In this document: piece by piece, positions 52,960 through 62,462 of the stretch
Layout: every line of letters starts with the position of its first letter
Position numbering within the stretch: position 1 is the stretch's first letter
Assembly: GCF_900659615.1 (NCBI RefSeq)
Contig: NZ_CAACUY010000013.1
Span: forward strand, 34,748 to 98,747
DNA from: Actinomadura fibrosa
GTDB taxonomy: Bacteria > Actinomycetota > Actinomycetes > Streptosporangiales > Streptosporangiaceae
Direction of reading: 5' to 3'
DNA: 64,000 bases
Position numbers and translations under genes: made by a program
Notes under the pieces: model-generated
What the model was told of the DNA's origin: nothing
What the model saw: only the letters and a program-made list of their open reading frames with translations
The model's database searches: none

Positions 52960-54159
52960 ATGCTGCGCAAGGGAGAGAACGCCACGCTGGAGGGTGGGCG
53001 TGTCACGGTTGCTGTGACCGCTGTCGGGCGGGCGATCGATGTGTCGGCAGTGCTGCTTGGCGATGACCGGCGGGTGCGGTCAGACGATGACCTCGTCTTC
53101 TTCAATCACCCCGCGCAGGACGGGGTGGCGCTGGAGGGCGACCAGATCGTCATCGACCTGGAAACCGTGTCTGCTGAGGTCGCGACCATCGCGGTCGTCG
53201 CCAGTGTGGACGGGCCGGGGACGTTCGACGGTGTCCATGTGCGCGCCGATGTGCGCGGCGGGCCCGGGTTCGAGGTCCCGGCGATGGCGGCGGGGGAGAC
53301 GGTGGTGGTCGTCGTCGAGGTGTACCGGCGCGCGGGGGCGTGGAAGATCCGGGCGGTGGGGCAGGGATGGGCGAGCGGGCTGGCTGGCTTGGCCACCGAC
53401 TTCGGTGTGGACGTGACCGAGGAGCGGCCCGTCGAGACCGACCTGCCTGCGGTTGACCTGCGGAAGCGGATCTCACTGCGTAAGGAGGCCGTCCGCGTCT
53501 CGCTGGAGAAGAAGGGCATCGGCGGTGTGCGGGCGCGGGTGGCCGTCGCGCTGGACGCCTCCGGTTCGATGCGCAGGCTGTACAAGGAGGGCGTGGTCGC
53601 CGAGATAGTGGAGCGGATGGCGGCGATCGCGCTCCAGGTGGACGACGACGGCGCGCTGGATGCGTGGATCTTCGCCACGGAGTTCGCGCGGCTGCCGCCG
53701 CTGCGGGTCGACGAGATCGAGGCGTGGACGCGCGACAACGTCCGCATGCATGAGGCCGTCGCCGCCGACGGGAGCCGGGTCAGTCTCGGTGGCCGCAACA
53801 ACGAACCCCAGGTGATCCAGGACATCCTCGCGTACTACGAGGCCAGGCCGGGCGACCCGGTCTTCGTGCTGTTCTTCTCCGACGGTGGAGTGGCCAAGGA
53901 TGCGCAGATCTCCCGCCTCCTGCGCGAGGCGTCGAACCGTCCGGTCTTCTGGCAGTTCATCGGCTTGGGGCAAGGACGGTACGGCATTCTCGAAAAGCTC
54001 GACACGCTCGACGGGCGGCTCATCGACAATGCCGGTTTCTTTGCCGTGGACGACATCGCCCGCATCACCGACGCACAACTCTACGAGCGCATCCTCTCCG
54101 AGTTCCCCGCCTGGCTGAAAGCGGCGAGAACCCACGGAATACCGTTGGGCTCGAACTGA
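52960..54159 (+). CDS. TerD-domain / VWA-domain protein
   Basis: A 399-residue fusion. Residues 1-165 form a TerD domain (RAIDVSAVLLGDD, DDDLVFFNHP, VEVYRRAGAWKIRAVGQGW), a calcium-binding fold of the Ter stress complex. Residues 185-399 form a von Willebrand A domain with the MIDAS sequence ALDASGSM and FFSDGG. ATG at 52960 follows GGAGG at ideal spacing. Ter proteins are linked to tellurite, oxidative, phage and DNA-damage responses, and TerD-VWA pairs are thought to assemble metal-dependent complexes at membranes. It converges on another TerD fusion, a small Ter locus. Confidence 0.88.
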   Translation: MLRKGENATLEGGRVTVAVTAVGRAIDVSAVLLGDDRRVRSDDDLVFFNHPAQDGVALEGDQIVIDLETVSAEVATIAVVASVDGPGTFDGVHVRADVRGGPGFEVPAMAAGETVVVVVEVYRRAGAWKIRAVGQGWASGLAGLATDFGVDVTEERPVETDLPAVDLRKRISLRKEAVRVSLEKKGIGGVRARVAVALDASGSMRRLYKEGVVAEIVERMAAIALQVDDDGALDAWIFATEFARLPPLRVDEIEAWTRDNVRMHEAVAADGSRVSLGGRNNEPQVIQDILAYYEARPGDPVFVLFFSDGGVAKDAQISRLLREASNRPVFWQFIGLGQGRYGILEKLDTLDGRLIDNAGFFAVDDIARITDAQLYERILSEFPAWLKAARTHGIPLGSN

Positions 54160-54229
54160 GGAGGGCGGGGTCTTGTAGCCCGGAACACGAGCTGCACCCG
54201 CCAGTCGCGCCGGGACTACGGTGGCCTGT

Positions 54230-56031
54230 TCAGTCGTCGATGTCGACGCCGTAACCGCGGGCGAGTTCGTCGAGGCCGTGGTCATAGCCCTGGCCGATGG
54301 CGCGCAGGCGCCAGGACGGTCCGCGCCGGTAGACCTCGGCCAGGAGCATGGTGCGTTCGGTGGTGGCGGCGTCGAGGGTCGCCTGTGCCAGTGGGGCCTC
54401 GCCGCTGCCGGGCGCGGCGGTGATCTCGATGGCGCCGATGGTGCCGAACGTGGCGGTGCCGTCGATGGCGGCGGCGATGACGATCTTGTGCACGGCCGGT
54501 GCCAGGTGTGCGGTGTCAATGGTGACCGATTGTTCGGTGGGACCGTCGGCGGAAAGCGTGATGGCCCCGTCGGGCGTTTCGGTGGCTCCGTAGAAGACGA
54601 AGTCCTCGTCGCAGGACACCTGCTCGTCGACGTCCACGGCGAACGCGACGACGTCGATCTCGCAGGTCGTTTGCTGGGCCCAGGTCGCGGCCACGGTCCA
54701 GATGGTGGTGTGCGGGGTGATGGGCAGGTCGATGGCGCCGCCGCGTGACAGGACGAGGGCCGTGGGCCGCTCCGGTTCCGTCGTGCGGCCCTGGGCGGTC
54801 GGCGACTGGTCCAGCGCGTGGAGCCACTTGTCGTCGTGTACGGGCAGTCCGAGGGATCGGATACGGGCCATGCGGCGGTCACGATCGCCGCCCGGGAGTG
54901 CGATGACGTCGGTGACGCTGCCGGAGAGGTTGACAGCGGCGGCGCCGCCGAGTTCGGTGACGCGCGTCCGTGTTTTCGCGGCGTGGTCGTGCGAGCCGCC
55001 CACGACGAGGACGCGCCGTCCGGTCAAAGCCTTGGCGGGCTGTGATGCGGGCGATGACTGGCGTGTCGACGATGTGGCTTGGTTTGCGGCTGCGGGGGCG
55101 GGAGCACTTGGGGGTGTCAGAGGCGTTGCCGCCTCGTGCGCGGTGCCGGGGCGCACGTCGTGGAGGAGGCGCAGGAACGTGCGCTCGTCGATGATGGGCA
55201 CGCCATTGGCGACGGCGCGTTCGAGCTTGGTGCTGGCGGAGTGGGGAGTGTTGGTCACCAGTGCGCTGGTGTGGCGGCTGACGCTGGACATCATGTTGAG
55301 TCCGGCCGCGGCCGCCTTGGCCGCCAGCTCGGCGCGGGCTGTGCGGGTGTCGCCGGTGATCGCGACCTTCATGCCCTGCACGAGCGGTCCACCGGCTGTG
55401 AGGCGTCCTGGATTGCGGTAGCCGCAGGCGATCTTGGGGACGCGTGCCGGATACCTGGTTCGCGGCGGGCTCTGGCGGGGAGGACAGGGCACCAGCGGCA
55501 GGCTGAGGCCGAGCCGGGCGGCCGCCGTCAGCGAGCCGTGCAGCACTCCGGCAAGGACTCGGACATCGTCGGCCGCGTCGTGGGCATTGCGTTGGACGAC
55601 GCCGTAATGGGTGGCCAAGGTTCCCAGCCGCATGTTCGGTGTGGGAGGAGACAGCCGACGGTTGAGGGTCAGGGTGCAGAGCCGCTGGTCGACCGGCAGG
55701 TGCAGTCCGGCGAGGGTGAACTCGTGCGCCAAAAAAAGTCGTAGTCGAACCGTGCGTTGTGGGCGATCATCACGCGTCCGCGCAGCAGGGCGGCGAGCTG
55801 AGGGGCCACCTGGTCGAATCTAGGCGAGCCGGTCAGGCGTTCCCTGCTGAGTCCGTGGATGTGGACGGGGCCGGGGTCGCATCCGGGATTCAGCAGGGAT
55901 GAGAACTGCCCGGCCACCTGGCCGTCCGCGTTGATCGCCAGAAGGGCGATGGAAAGGACCCGGTGTTCGGAGGGCCGGAATCCAGAGGTCTCGACGTCTA
56001 CCAGAGCCCAGTCCGAGGAATAGCCCATCAT
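54230..56031 (-). pseudogene. DEDDh exonuclease-BRCT-BRCT-TerD fusion, frameshifted at T7
   Basis: Two frames join into a protein of about 600 residues. The first (from ATG 56031) has the exonuclease motifs LVDVETSGF, HIHGLS and AHNARFDYDF; the second carries the remaining HDAADD motif, a BRCT domain (MKVAITGDTRTARAELAAKAAAAG), a second BRCT-like domain (RRVLVVGGSHDHAAKTR) and a C-terminal TerD domain (DVVAFAVDVDEQVSCDEDFVFYG; LLAEVYRRGPSWRLRAIGQGY). The shift is at a run of seven T (complement of 55731-55737); eight T would restore the frame. TTG 55732 could start the downstream part alone. The catalytic site spans the break, so activity depends on whether the shift is real. Confidence 0.75.
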
Positions 56032-56251
56032 GGCAACCTGTGTCCCAACCATCACGGTCCGCGTCGTGAGCACAAGATGCTAACCCTGCGCGAAGGCGTC
56101 TGGAAAGAGGCAGGTCGAACCACACTGTAGGGTCGCGCCCTGGACGCGGAGGGCGTGATATTGGGCCTTCACTCACGAATGACTGATCCATCCGTTACCG
56201 CATAGGCGTGGGCCGATCACTTGATCCGAGCCCCGAGACCAGCGGTCGACG

Positions 56252-56899
56252 TCAGCGCATCCGTTCCGAGGGAGCGCGCCTCAGTGATGGGCTCAAGCAA
56301 TGCAGTTTGGCGACCGCTTGGTCGCGCGTGAGCAGGCGCATGGTGTGTTCGGGCAGGCGTCGAGGGCCGTCGTGATCGATGAACTGGGTGGGGCCGTAGG
56401 GCCATGGCCCGTTGAAGAGCGCGATGAGGTCGATCGCGGATCGGTTCTCCAGCGCCTGCGTGACGACGTCGGCATCGGCTCCCGGCGTCGCCAGCCAAAG
56501 GACCGGCCTCTGATTGAATCTTCCGTTCGTAGTGCCGTATGAAGGCCTGCGCTCAAGGTGCTCGATCGCGTCCTCGAAGGTCTCGGTGACTCCGAGGGTG
56601 GGAGCGAAGCGCGGTGAGAGCCGTGCGGATTCGGCGCCGAGAAGGCGTTCCAGATAGAAGCGCGTGACGACGACATCGCATCGCTCCGTACTGGGAGTAA
56701 GGGCGTTGACCAGCATCGTGCGAAGCAGCCGCTGGGCACCAGGGCCGATGACACCAGTTCCCTGCGCATGGCCATAGGAGCGAGCCAGAAGCGGCTTGAG
56801 ATCTGGCTCATTGCATGGGTGCGTTAGGCGTCGGTGGACGGCGAGGTTGGTGAACCGGCGGGCCACAGATGCGGGCGTGGTCTTGAAGAGTCGAGTCAT
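56252..56899 (-). CDS. Hypothetical protein
   Basis: A 215-residue soluble protein that I do not recognise. It contains FTNLAVHRRLTHPCNEPDLK, GPGAQRLLRTMLVNAL, RFYLERLLGAESARLSPRF, and VLWLATPGADADVVTQALE with LFNGPWPYGP. No membrane helix or signal. ATG at 56899 follows GGGAGCGG. It is divergent from the LuxR-type regulator gene. Confidence 0.5.
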   Translation of the reverse strand: MTRLFKTTPASVARRFTNLAVHRRLTHPCNEPDLKPLLARSYGHAQGTGVIGPGAQRLLRTMLVNALTPSTERCDVVVTRFYLERLLGAESARLSPRFAPTLGVTETFEDAIEHLERRPSYGTTNGRFNQRPVLWLATPGADADVVTQALENRSAIDLIALFNGPWPYGPTQFIDHDGPRRLPEHTMRLLTRDQAVAKLHCLSPSLRRAPSERMR

Positions 56900-57178
56900 G
56901 TCCGCTCCCGGTCGATCGGTGGTGGGGATGCCCCGATCAAATCGGGTCGTGCCGGGTCAAGATCATGATCGAAACGCCTGATGGCGGTAAGTGATCAGGC
57001 CGATCTCGTGCTCCGCGACGCCGCAACCTCTGACGGTGCCCGTGTCAGCCGTCTCGGAGACCGGAGCGCGGGAGGTCGGCGGCTGCCGGTGGCGACTTTG
57101 TTCGTTGAGGCCAAACACTCATCCGACTCTCGTCACCGTCACCACTCGCATCGGTACTCTCTGTCACGGGAGGTGGCG

Positions 57179-58174
57179 GTGAGTGCGGAAGTCGAACAAG
57201 CAGCGACCAGACTGCTGCAAGGGATCGTCGCCGACGAGTTGCTCGTTCCCTACATCCAGTTGCTGGCATCGGCCGGCTGTCCGGCGTCCGAGGCGGCCGA
57301 CGTCCTCGGCGGGCCAGGAATCGTCGAGGCGTTGAAGGAGACCGGGCTGGCCTACGTCATGCCGCTGGGAGTGGCGGTCGCCCCGCGCCTGGTCGCCACC
57401 GCTCCAGACCTGGCCCTGCAGGGGGCGCTCGCGGCCCTGTCCCGCAAGCTGGTCGCCGACCAGCAACGGCTGCTGGACGGTCAGCGCCGCATGGTCGAGA
57501 TGCATCCCTTTCCCGGAGTCATGGAAGGCCAGGCCGACCAGATGGTGCGGATCCTCACCGACCGCACCGAGATCACCGACACCTCGCGCTCGCTGCTGGG
57601 AACGGCCCGGCGCCACTGGCTGACGCTGGAGAACTTCGCCATGGAGCGCCCGCTGGAGGAACTGGCGGGGATGCCGCCTCTGCCCACGTTCGAGGGCGAT
57701 GTCGCCAGCCGGACCATCTATCAGGCGTCCTGCACCGAACATCCCGTCGGCATCAAGATCATCGAGATGCACACCGGCGCCGGTGAGCAGGCCCGGGTCC
57801 TGCCCAGGATCGGCATGAAGATGAAGCTGGCCGATGAGGCGGTGGCGCTGCTGCCGCTGACTCCGACCGGGTTGTCCGGTGCGCTCCTGATCAAATCTCC
57901 GGTGATCGTCGCCGGGTTGCGGGAGTACTTCGAGCTGCTGTGGCAGCGCGCGGTCCCGCTCGGCGGCGGCGAGGCCGAGATGCCGCTCAAACCGGTGCAG
58001 ATGCAGATCCTGCGCTTGCTGGCGCAGGGAATGACCGACGAGGGGATCTCTCGGCGGATCGGCCGCAAGCCCGGCAGCGTGGGACGGCACATCGGCCAGA
58101 TCAGCAGACACCTCGGCACCACCAGCCGCATCGCGATGGGCGCCGCGGCCGCCCGCCGCGGCTGGCTCGACTGA
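57179..58174 (+). CDS. LuxR-HTH transcriptional regulator (TrmB-like layout)
   Basis: A 331-residue regulator. The N-terminal part (EQAATRLLQGIVADELLVPYIQLLAS) resembles the TrmB-like winged region of actinomycete LuxR-type single-component regulators; the middle has a phospholipase-D-like sensory look; the C-terminal HTH is clear (LKPVQMQILRLLAQGMTDEGISRRIGRKPGSVGRHIGQIS). GTG at 57179 is chosen because GGGAGG lies 5 bases upstream; the longer open frame to 56981 has no such site. It precedes the S9 peptidase by 30 bp and a MFS exporter, so it likely controls that operon. A gutted paralogue follows at 61329. Confidence 0.8.
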   Translation: MSAEVEQAATRLLQGIVADELLVPYIQLLASAGCPASEAADVLGGPGIVEALKETGLAYVMPLGVAVAPRLVATAPDLALQGALAALSRKLVADQQRLLDGQRRMVEMHPFPGVMEGQADQMVRILTDRTEITDTSRSLLGTARRHWLTLENFAMERPLEELAGMPPLPTFEGDVASRTIYQASCTEHPVGIKIIEMHTGAGEQARVLPRIGMKMKLADEAVALLPLTPTGLSGALLIKSPVIVAGLREYFELLWQRAVPLGGGEAEMPLKPVQMQILRLLAQGMTDEGISRRIGRKPGSVGRHIGQISRHLGTTSRIAMGAAAARRGWLD

Positions 58175-58204
58175 TTCCGACTTTCTCTAAAGAGAGCAGC
58201 AGTG

Positions 58205-60001
58205 ATGCCCGACTATCTGGACCTGGTGCCCACCGAGCGGTTGCGAGCGCAGATCGCTCTGTCGCCGGACGCCGAGACCGTCGCCTACAGCAGTAACGCC
58301 GCCGGGACCTTCGACCTGTGGACGATCCCGGTCGTCGGCGGGCCACCGCGTCGGCTGACCTGCCTGCAAGGCCAAGCGGTACGTCAGATCGCATGGTGGC
58401 CGGACGGGGAAAGCCTGGTCTTCACCGCCGACCGCAACGGCGACGAGCAGTACCGCATCTACCGCATCGACGCCGACGGCCACAACCTCACCGAGCTCAG
58501 CACCGGCCCGGACTGCCAGCGGATCCTGGCGGACGATCCGTTCTCCCCTGGAGGCCATCACCTGCTCTACGCGGCCAACGACCGCGACCGCACGGTGCAA
58601 GACATCCTCATCCGGCACCTCACCGACGGGACCGAACGCCGGGTCATCCCGCCCGACGAAATCAACTACACTCCCGCCCGCACCTCACCCGACGGACGGT
58701 GGCTGCTGGCCGCCGGCTTCCGGTCCAACACCGACATCGCCCTCTACCTCATCGACCTCACCGACGCCGACCTCAAGGCCACCTGCGTCACCAGCGAATA
58801 TGGCAGCGGCTACTTCGTGCCCGGGCCATGGACGCAAGACTCCGCCGCCTTTCATCTGTGCACCGACGCTTGGGGCGAGTTCACCTCGATCGGCCGCTAC
58901 ACCGTGAACCCGGCCTGCATGACGCGGATCACCCAAGACGACTGGGACGTCGAGCACATCGAAGCCGCCGGTGACTTGTTCGTCTGGTCGGTCAACCACG
59001 GCGGGCATTCGGTGCTGCGCGCGAGGCGAAAGGGCACCGACGTCGAACTCCCAGACGTCCCGCAGGGAGTGATCGATGCGATCGCGCTCAGCCCGGACGG
59101 CCACCGCATCGTGCTGGAGATCGACACCGCGACCCGGCCCAGCGAGATCGGCGTCCTCGACCTGGCAACCGGCTTCCGGTACCTCACCGACGTCCGCCCA
59201 CCGGCCCTTCAGGTGATCGACCCCGTCGAACCCGACCTGATCACCTACCCGGCCTCCAATGGTCGCCGCGTCCACGCGCTGCTCTACCGGCCGCACGCTC
59301 CAGGCCCCCACCCGGTGGTGCTGTCGGTCCACGGCGGCCCAGAAGCACAAGAACGCCCCGAATACGCCTACGCCGGCCTCTACCAGTACCTCCTGCATCG
59401 AGGCATCGCCGTGCTGGCGCCCAACATCGCCGGCTCCACCGGCTACGGACTCACCCACCAAAAGCTGATCTACCGCGACTGGGGCGGGATCGACCTCGAC
59501 GACCTCGACCACGCGATCCGCCACCTGCACACGCTCCCGGGCATCGACGTCAACCGCCTCGCCGTCATGGGCGGCTCCTACGGAGGGTTCGCCGCCCTGT
59601 CCTGCCTGTCCCGACTGCCCTACCGATGGGCAGCGGGGGTGTCGTTCTGCGGCCCGTCCAACCTGGTCACCCTCGCCCAGGCATGCCCGCCCACCTGGCG
59701 ACCCACCGTCGACGCCGTCCTGGGCAACCCCGACGCCGACGCCGAGCACCTCACCCGGCGCTCTCCGATCACCTACGCCGACACCATCACCACGCCACTG
59801 CTGGTCATCCAGGGCGCCCATGACCCGCGTGTCCCCAAGGACGAATCCGACCAGATCGTCGCCAAGCTCCGCACCCGCGGCATCGACGTGCGCTACGACA
59901 TTTACTCCGACGAAGGCCACGGCTTCACCAACCGCGCCAACGAGATCAAAGCCTACGGAGACATCGCGCAGTTCCTTCTCGCGCACCTGACGGGGGAGTA
60001 G
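58205..60001 (+). CDS. S9-family prolyl-oligopeptidase-type serine peptidase
   Basis: A 598-residue cytoplasmic peptidase without a signal peptide. The N-terminal two thirds form a beta-propeller with SPDG-type repeats (ALSPDAETVAYSS, FSPGGHHLLYAA, ALSPDGHRIVLE). The C-terminal alpha/beta hydrolase domain has the nucleophile in VMGGSYGGFAAL, the Asp in QGAHDPRVP and the His in DEGHGFTNR. It would cleave short peptides. ATG at 58205 is used; GTG at 58202 is adjacent. It is flanked by a regulator and a MFS exporter 7 bp downstream, suggesting processing and export, or detoxification, of a small peptide. Confidence 0.87.
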   Translation: MPDYLDLVPTERLRAQIALSPDAETVAYSSNAAGTFDLWTIPVVGGPPRRLTCLQGQAVRQIAWWPDGESLVFTADRNGDEQYRIYRIDADGHNLTELSTGPDCQRILADDPFSPGGHHLLYAANDRDRTVQDILIRHLTDGTERRVIPPDEINYTPARTSPDGRWLLAAGFRSNTDIALYLIDLTDADLKATCVTSEYGSGYFVPGPWTQDSAAFHLCTDAWGEFTSIGRYTVNPACMTRITQDDWDVEHIEAAGDLFVWSVNHGGHSVLRARRKGTDVELPDVPQGVIDAIALSPDGHRIVLEIDTATRPSEIGVLDLATGFRYLTDVRPPALQVIDPVEPDLITYPASNGRRVHALLYRPHAPGPHPVVLSVHGGPEAQERPEYAYAGLYQYLLHRGIAVLAPNIAGSTGYGLTHQKLIYRDWGGIDLDDLDHAIRHLHTLPGIDVNRLAVMGGSYGGFAALSCLSRLPYRWAAGVSFCGPSNLVTLAQACPPTWRPTVDAVLGNPDADAEHLTRRSPITYADTITTPLLVIQGAHDPRVPKDESDQIVAKLRTRGIDVRYDIYSDEGHGFTNRANEIKAYGDIAQFLLAHLTGE

Positions 60002-60008
60002 GAACCCC

Positions 60009-61286
60009 ATGCCCGGCTACCTGTCGCCGCTGCTCTTGCTCCGGAACCCGGCCGCGGCCCCCTTGTTCCTCTCCCGCGTCGTCTCCAGTGCAAGCGTCGG
60101 GTTCGGGCAACTCGCCCTGGCCTGGGGCGTCCTGGACTTGGGTTATGGCGCCCAGGGGCTGTCGCTGGTCATGGCCTGCAACGCCTTTCCCGCGTTGCTG
60201 ATGATCTGCGGCGGTGTCGCCGGGGATTGCTTCCGCCGACACCATGTGCTCATGGGAGCCGAGACGCTGGCGTGCATCTCCTGGCTCGCCATCGGTGCCG
60301 CCCTGTTCACCGGAAAGGCGCCACTGGCGCTCCTGTGCGTCTTGGGTGCCGTCGGCGGCGTCGCCACCGCGATGTTTTTGCCCACCCTCCGCGACATCAT
60401 CGCCGATCTCCTCGATCCGGCGCATCGGCCGGCTGGGAACGCACTGGTCACTCAGACTCAGTCGGTCGGCCTGCTCGTCGGCCTGGTCTCGTCCGGAGCC
60501 ATGGTCACAGCACTTGGTCCGGCCTGGGCTGCTTCCGTACGAGGCGGCCTGTGCGGGCTGAGCACCGTGCTGCTCAGCCGGCTGATCACCTCACGTCCCA
60601 CCGGCGCCGGCAGGGGCACGCGACCACTGCGCGAGCTGCTGGACGGATGGCATGAGTTCGCAGCGCGCCACTGGCTGTGGATCATGACCCTGCAGAGCAC
60701 GGCGATCACCACCGCGGTGGTCTGCTACACCAAGATCGCAGGTCCGCTCTACACCGCCAACGGGCACGGGGACGCCTGGGCGTGGGGAGTCATCAATGCC
60801 TGCGAACCCCTCGGGGCAATGATGGGCGCGTTGCTGGGCGCTCGCTGGCGGCCAGCGCGAAGCATCTCGGTAGCCGCGTTGCTGCCCATGTCGGTGGCCG
60901 CACCAATGCTGCTGATGGGCGCCGGAGCACCTTGGCAGCCGATCGCCGTTGCAGCGCTGATCCCCGGCGTGCTCCAAGCCGTGTACTACGTCCTATGGAC
61001 CACCGCACTACAGAACCGATTGGAATCGGCGGTACTCGTTCGCGTCAACAGTTGGAACATGGTCACTTGTTACGCCCTCATGCCCTTCATCATGCTGGCA
61101 TCAGGACCCTTGGCCGCCCTGTTCGGCTCCGAGGCACTCGCGTTCTGGACAGGAGTGACAGCAGTGATCGCGACACTTCTCACCCTAGCCACCATCCGAC
61201 TAAGCGAAAGAAGAATACCCCTCACACAGTTCGACGCTGAAGGGGCTGTCGTGGGGAGTCATCAAATCGGCTCTAGAGAACTATGA
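60009..61286 (+). CDS. MFS exporter
   Basis: A 425-residue major-facilitator protein with about twelve hydrophobic segments, resembling the MFS-3 exporters that accompany natural-product clusters. The loop 2-3 motif appears as GGVAGDCFRRHHVLMG, and FLPTLRDIIADLL, typical of this group, follows. ATG at 60009 begins 7 bp after the peptidase stop, so they are one operon. The cargo is unknown; a peptide or peptide-derived metabolite handled by the upstream peptidase is a reasonable inference. Confidence 0.82.
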   Translation: MPGYLSPLLLLRNPAAAPLFLSRVVSSASVGFGQLALAWGVLDLGYGAQGLSLVMACNAFPALLMICGGVAGDCFRRHHVLMGAETLACISWLAIGAALFTGKAPLALLCVLGAVGGVATAMFLPTLRDIIADLLDPAHRPAGNALVTQTQSVGLLVGLVSSGAMVTALGPAWAASVRGGLCGLSTVLLSRLITSRPTGAGRGTRPLRELLDGWHEFAARHWLWIMTLQSTAITTAVVCYTKIAGPLYTANGHGDAWAWGVINACEPLGAMMGALLGARWRPARSISVAALLPMSVAAPMLLMGAGAPWQPIAVAALIPGVLQAVYYVLWTTALQNRLESAVLVRVNSWNMVTCYALMPFIMLASGPLAALFGSEALAFWTGVTAVIATLLTLATIRLSERRIPLTQFDAEGAVVGSHQIGSREL

Positions 61287-61328
61287 AAAGATCATCATTG
61301 CTGTAAATGATGGAACCAGGGGTCCCGT

Positions 61329-61789
61329 ATGCATACTCTTGAAGAGAAGGCCGTGCGACTGCTCGGCGGGATCGTGGAAACAGAAACTCTTCGCTCATAC
61401 ATACGACTCCTCGCCACAAGCAATCATCCGAGCGAAGAAGAAATCCCTCACGAAGAACTAGATGGCCTACTCCGGGCCGGTATGGTTCAAACCGGTGAAT
61501 CGGGAGACGGTCGACCTTCCTGCCTGACACCCGTACCGATGGACGTGGTACTGCAACACACCCTCGTCGGCCTCGCGCAACAGGCACTGGCCGACTATCA
61601 ACGGCTCCTGTGCGGATACCAAAGAATGTGCGACCTGTCGGCGGCGACGGCTGCAGACGGAACTTCGGCTAGTCAGTTGACACACTCAGCACTGTGCGTC
61701 GGCACATCAAGAACCTCAGGGAGGACCTGGGATTGAAGACTCGATTCCAACTCGGAGTAGTTGCCGTCCAACGAGGCCTGGTGGACTGA
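61329..61789 (+). pseudogene. Internally deleted paralogue of the LuxR-type regulator
   Basis: The N-terminus (EEKAVRLLGGIVETETLRSYIRLLA; ALADYQRLLCGYQRM) parallels that of the regulator at 57179 (ATRLLQGIVADELLVPYIQLLA; LVADQQRLLDGQRRM). The C-terminal HTH survives in another frame (LSTVRRHIKNLREDLGLKTRFQLGVVAVQRGLVD) to TGA 61787-61789. The middle domain of about 170 residues is missing. It is a deletion derivative and probably dead. Confidence 0.7.
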
Positions 61790-62051
61790 CCCGCACGAGA
61801 AGTGAGGCAGCTCGACCGTTCGGTCACTGAAAGGCCTACGGCTGTCCGAGGCATCGAAATCACTGAGCCCAGCGGCCTGGACGCGCCAGTGGCGACCGTC
61901 AAACGCCCTGAGGCCATGCCACCTTACGTCCACATTGCCCGCGATGATCCAGAACGCCAGGTCGGCGGCATGAGGATGCCGGTGTGAAGCCTGAGCGACC
62001 AGGAGACGACCCGTTGTGCTTTCGGGTTCGTTGGTCGGGTGTGGCTGCCGG

Positions 62052-62462
62052 CTACTTCGCTGGTGTCGGTTCGCTGGCCGGCATGAAGAGCGCTGTGACG
62101 GCGGCGACGACGCGGGTTGTGGAGAACGTCGCCGTTCCGGCCGCGAGCCTGCGGCCGAGACGGGTCGGGGAGATGGCGACCTCGACCCATTCGCCCTCGC
62201 GGGCGGTGCCGAGGATGTCGCAGGAGAGGTTGACGGTGACCAGCGGCGTCGGCGGATCGGATTGAACGGCGAGGGCGTGCCCGATCACCACGTCGCCGAT
62301 CGCGGCGATCACGCCCCCGTGCAGGAGGCCTCGCGCGTTCATTTTGGGGCCTTCGACGGTGAAGCCGGCCCGCAGCGGGTCGGTGGGGTGGCGTTGGAAT
62401 CCGCCGAGTGCGGTCAGCACGGGGCTGGGCCGGCGCCAGGGAATGAAGTCCTCATTACTCAT
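62052..62462 (-). CDS. PaaI-type hotdog thioesterase
   Basis: A 136-residue single hotdog-fold protein. The family motif is NARGLLHGGVIAAIGDVVIGHAL, with the HGG and following acidic residue of PaaI thioesterases, then VNLSCDILGTAREGEWVEV. It would hydrolyse acyl- or aryl-CoA thioesters. Its start overlaps the TetR gene stop by 8 bases, so it is the second gene of a TetR-led operon and is probably induced by the regulator's ligand. Confidence 0.82.
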   Translation of the reverse strand: MSNEDFIPWRRPSPVLTALGGFQRHPTDPLRAGFTVEGPKMNARGLLHGGVIAAIGDVVIGHALAVQSDPPTPLVTVNLSCDILGTAREGEWVEVAISPTRLGRRLAAGTATFSTTRVVAAVTALFMPASEPTPAK

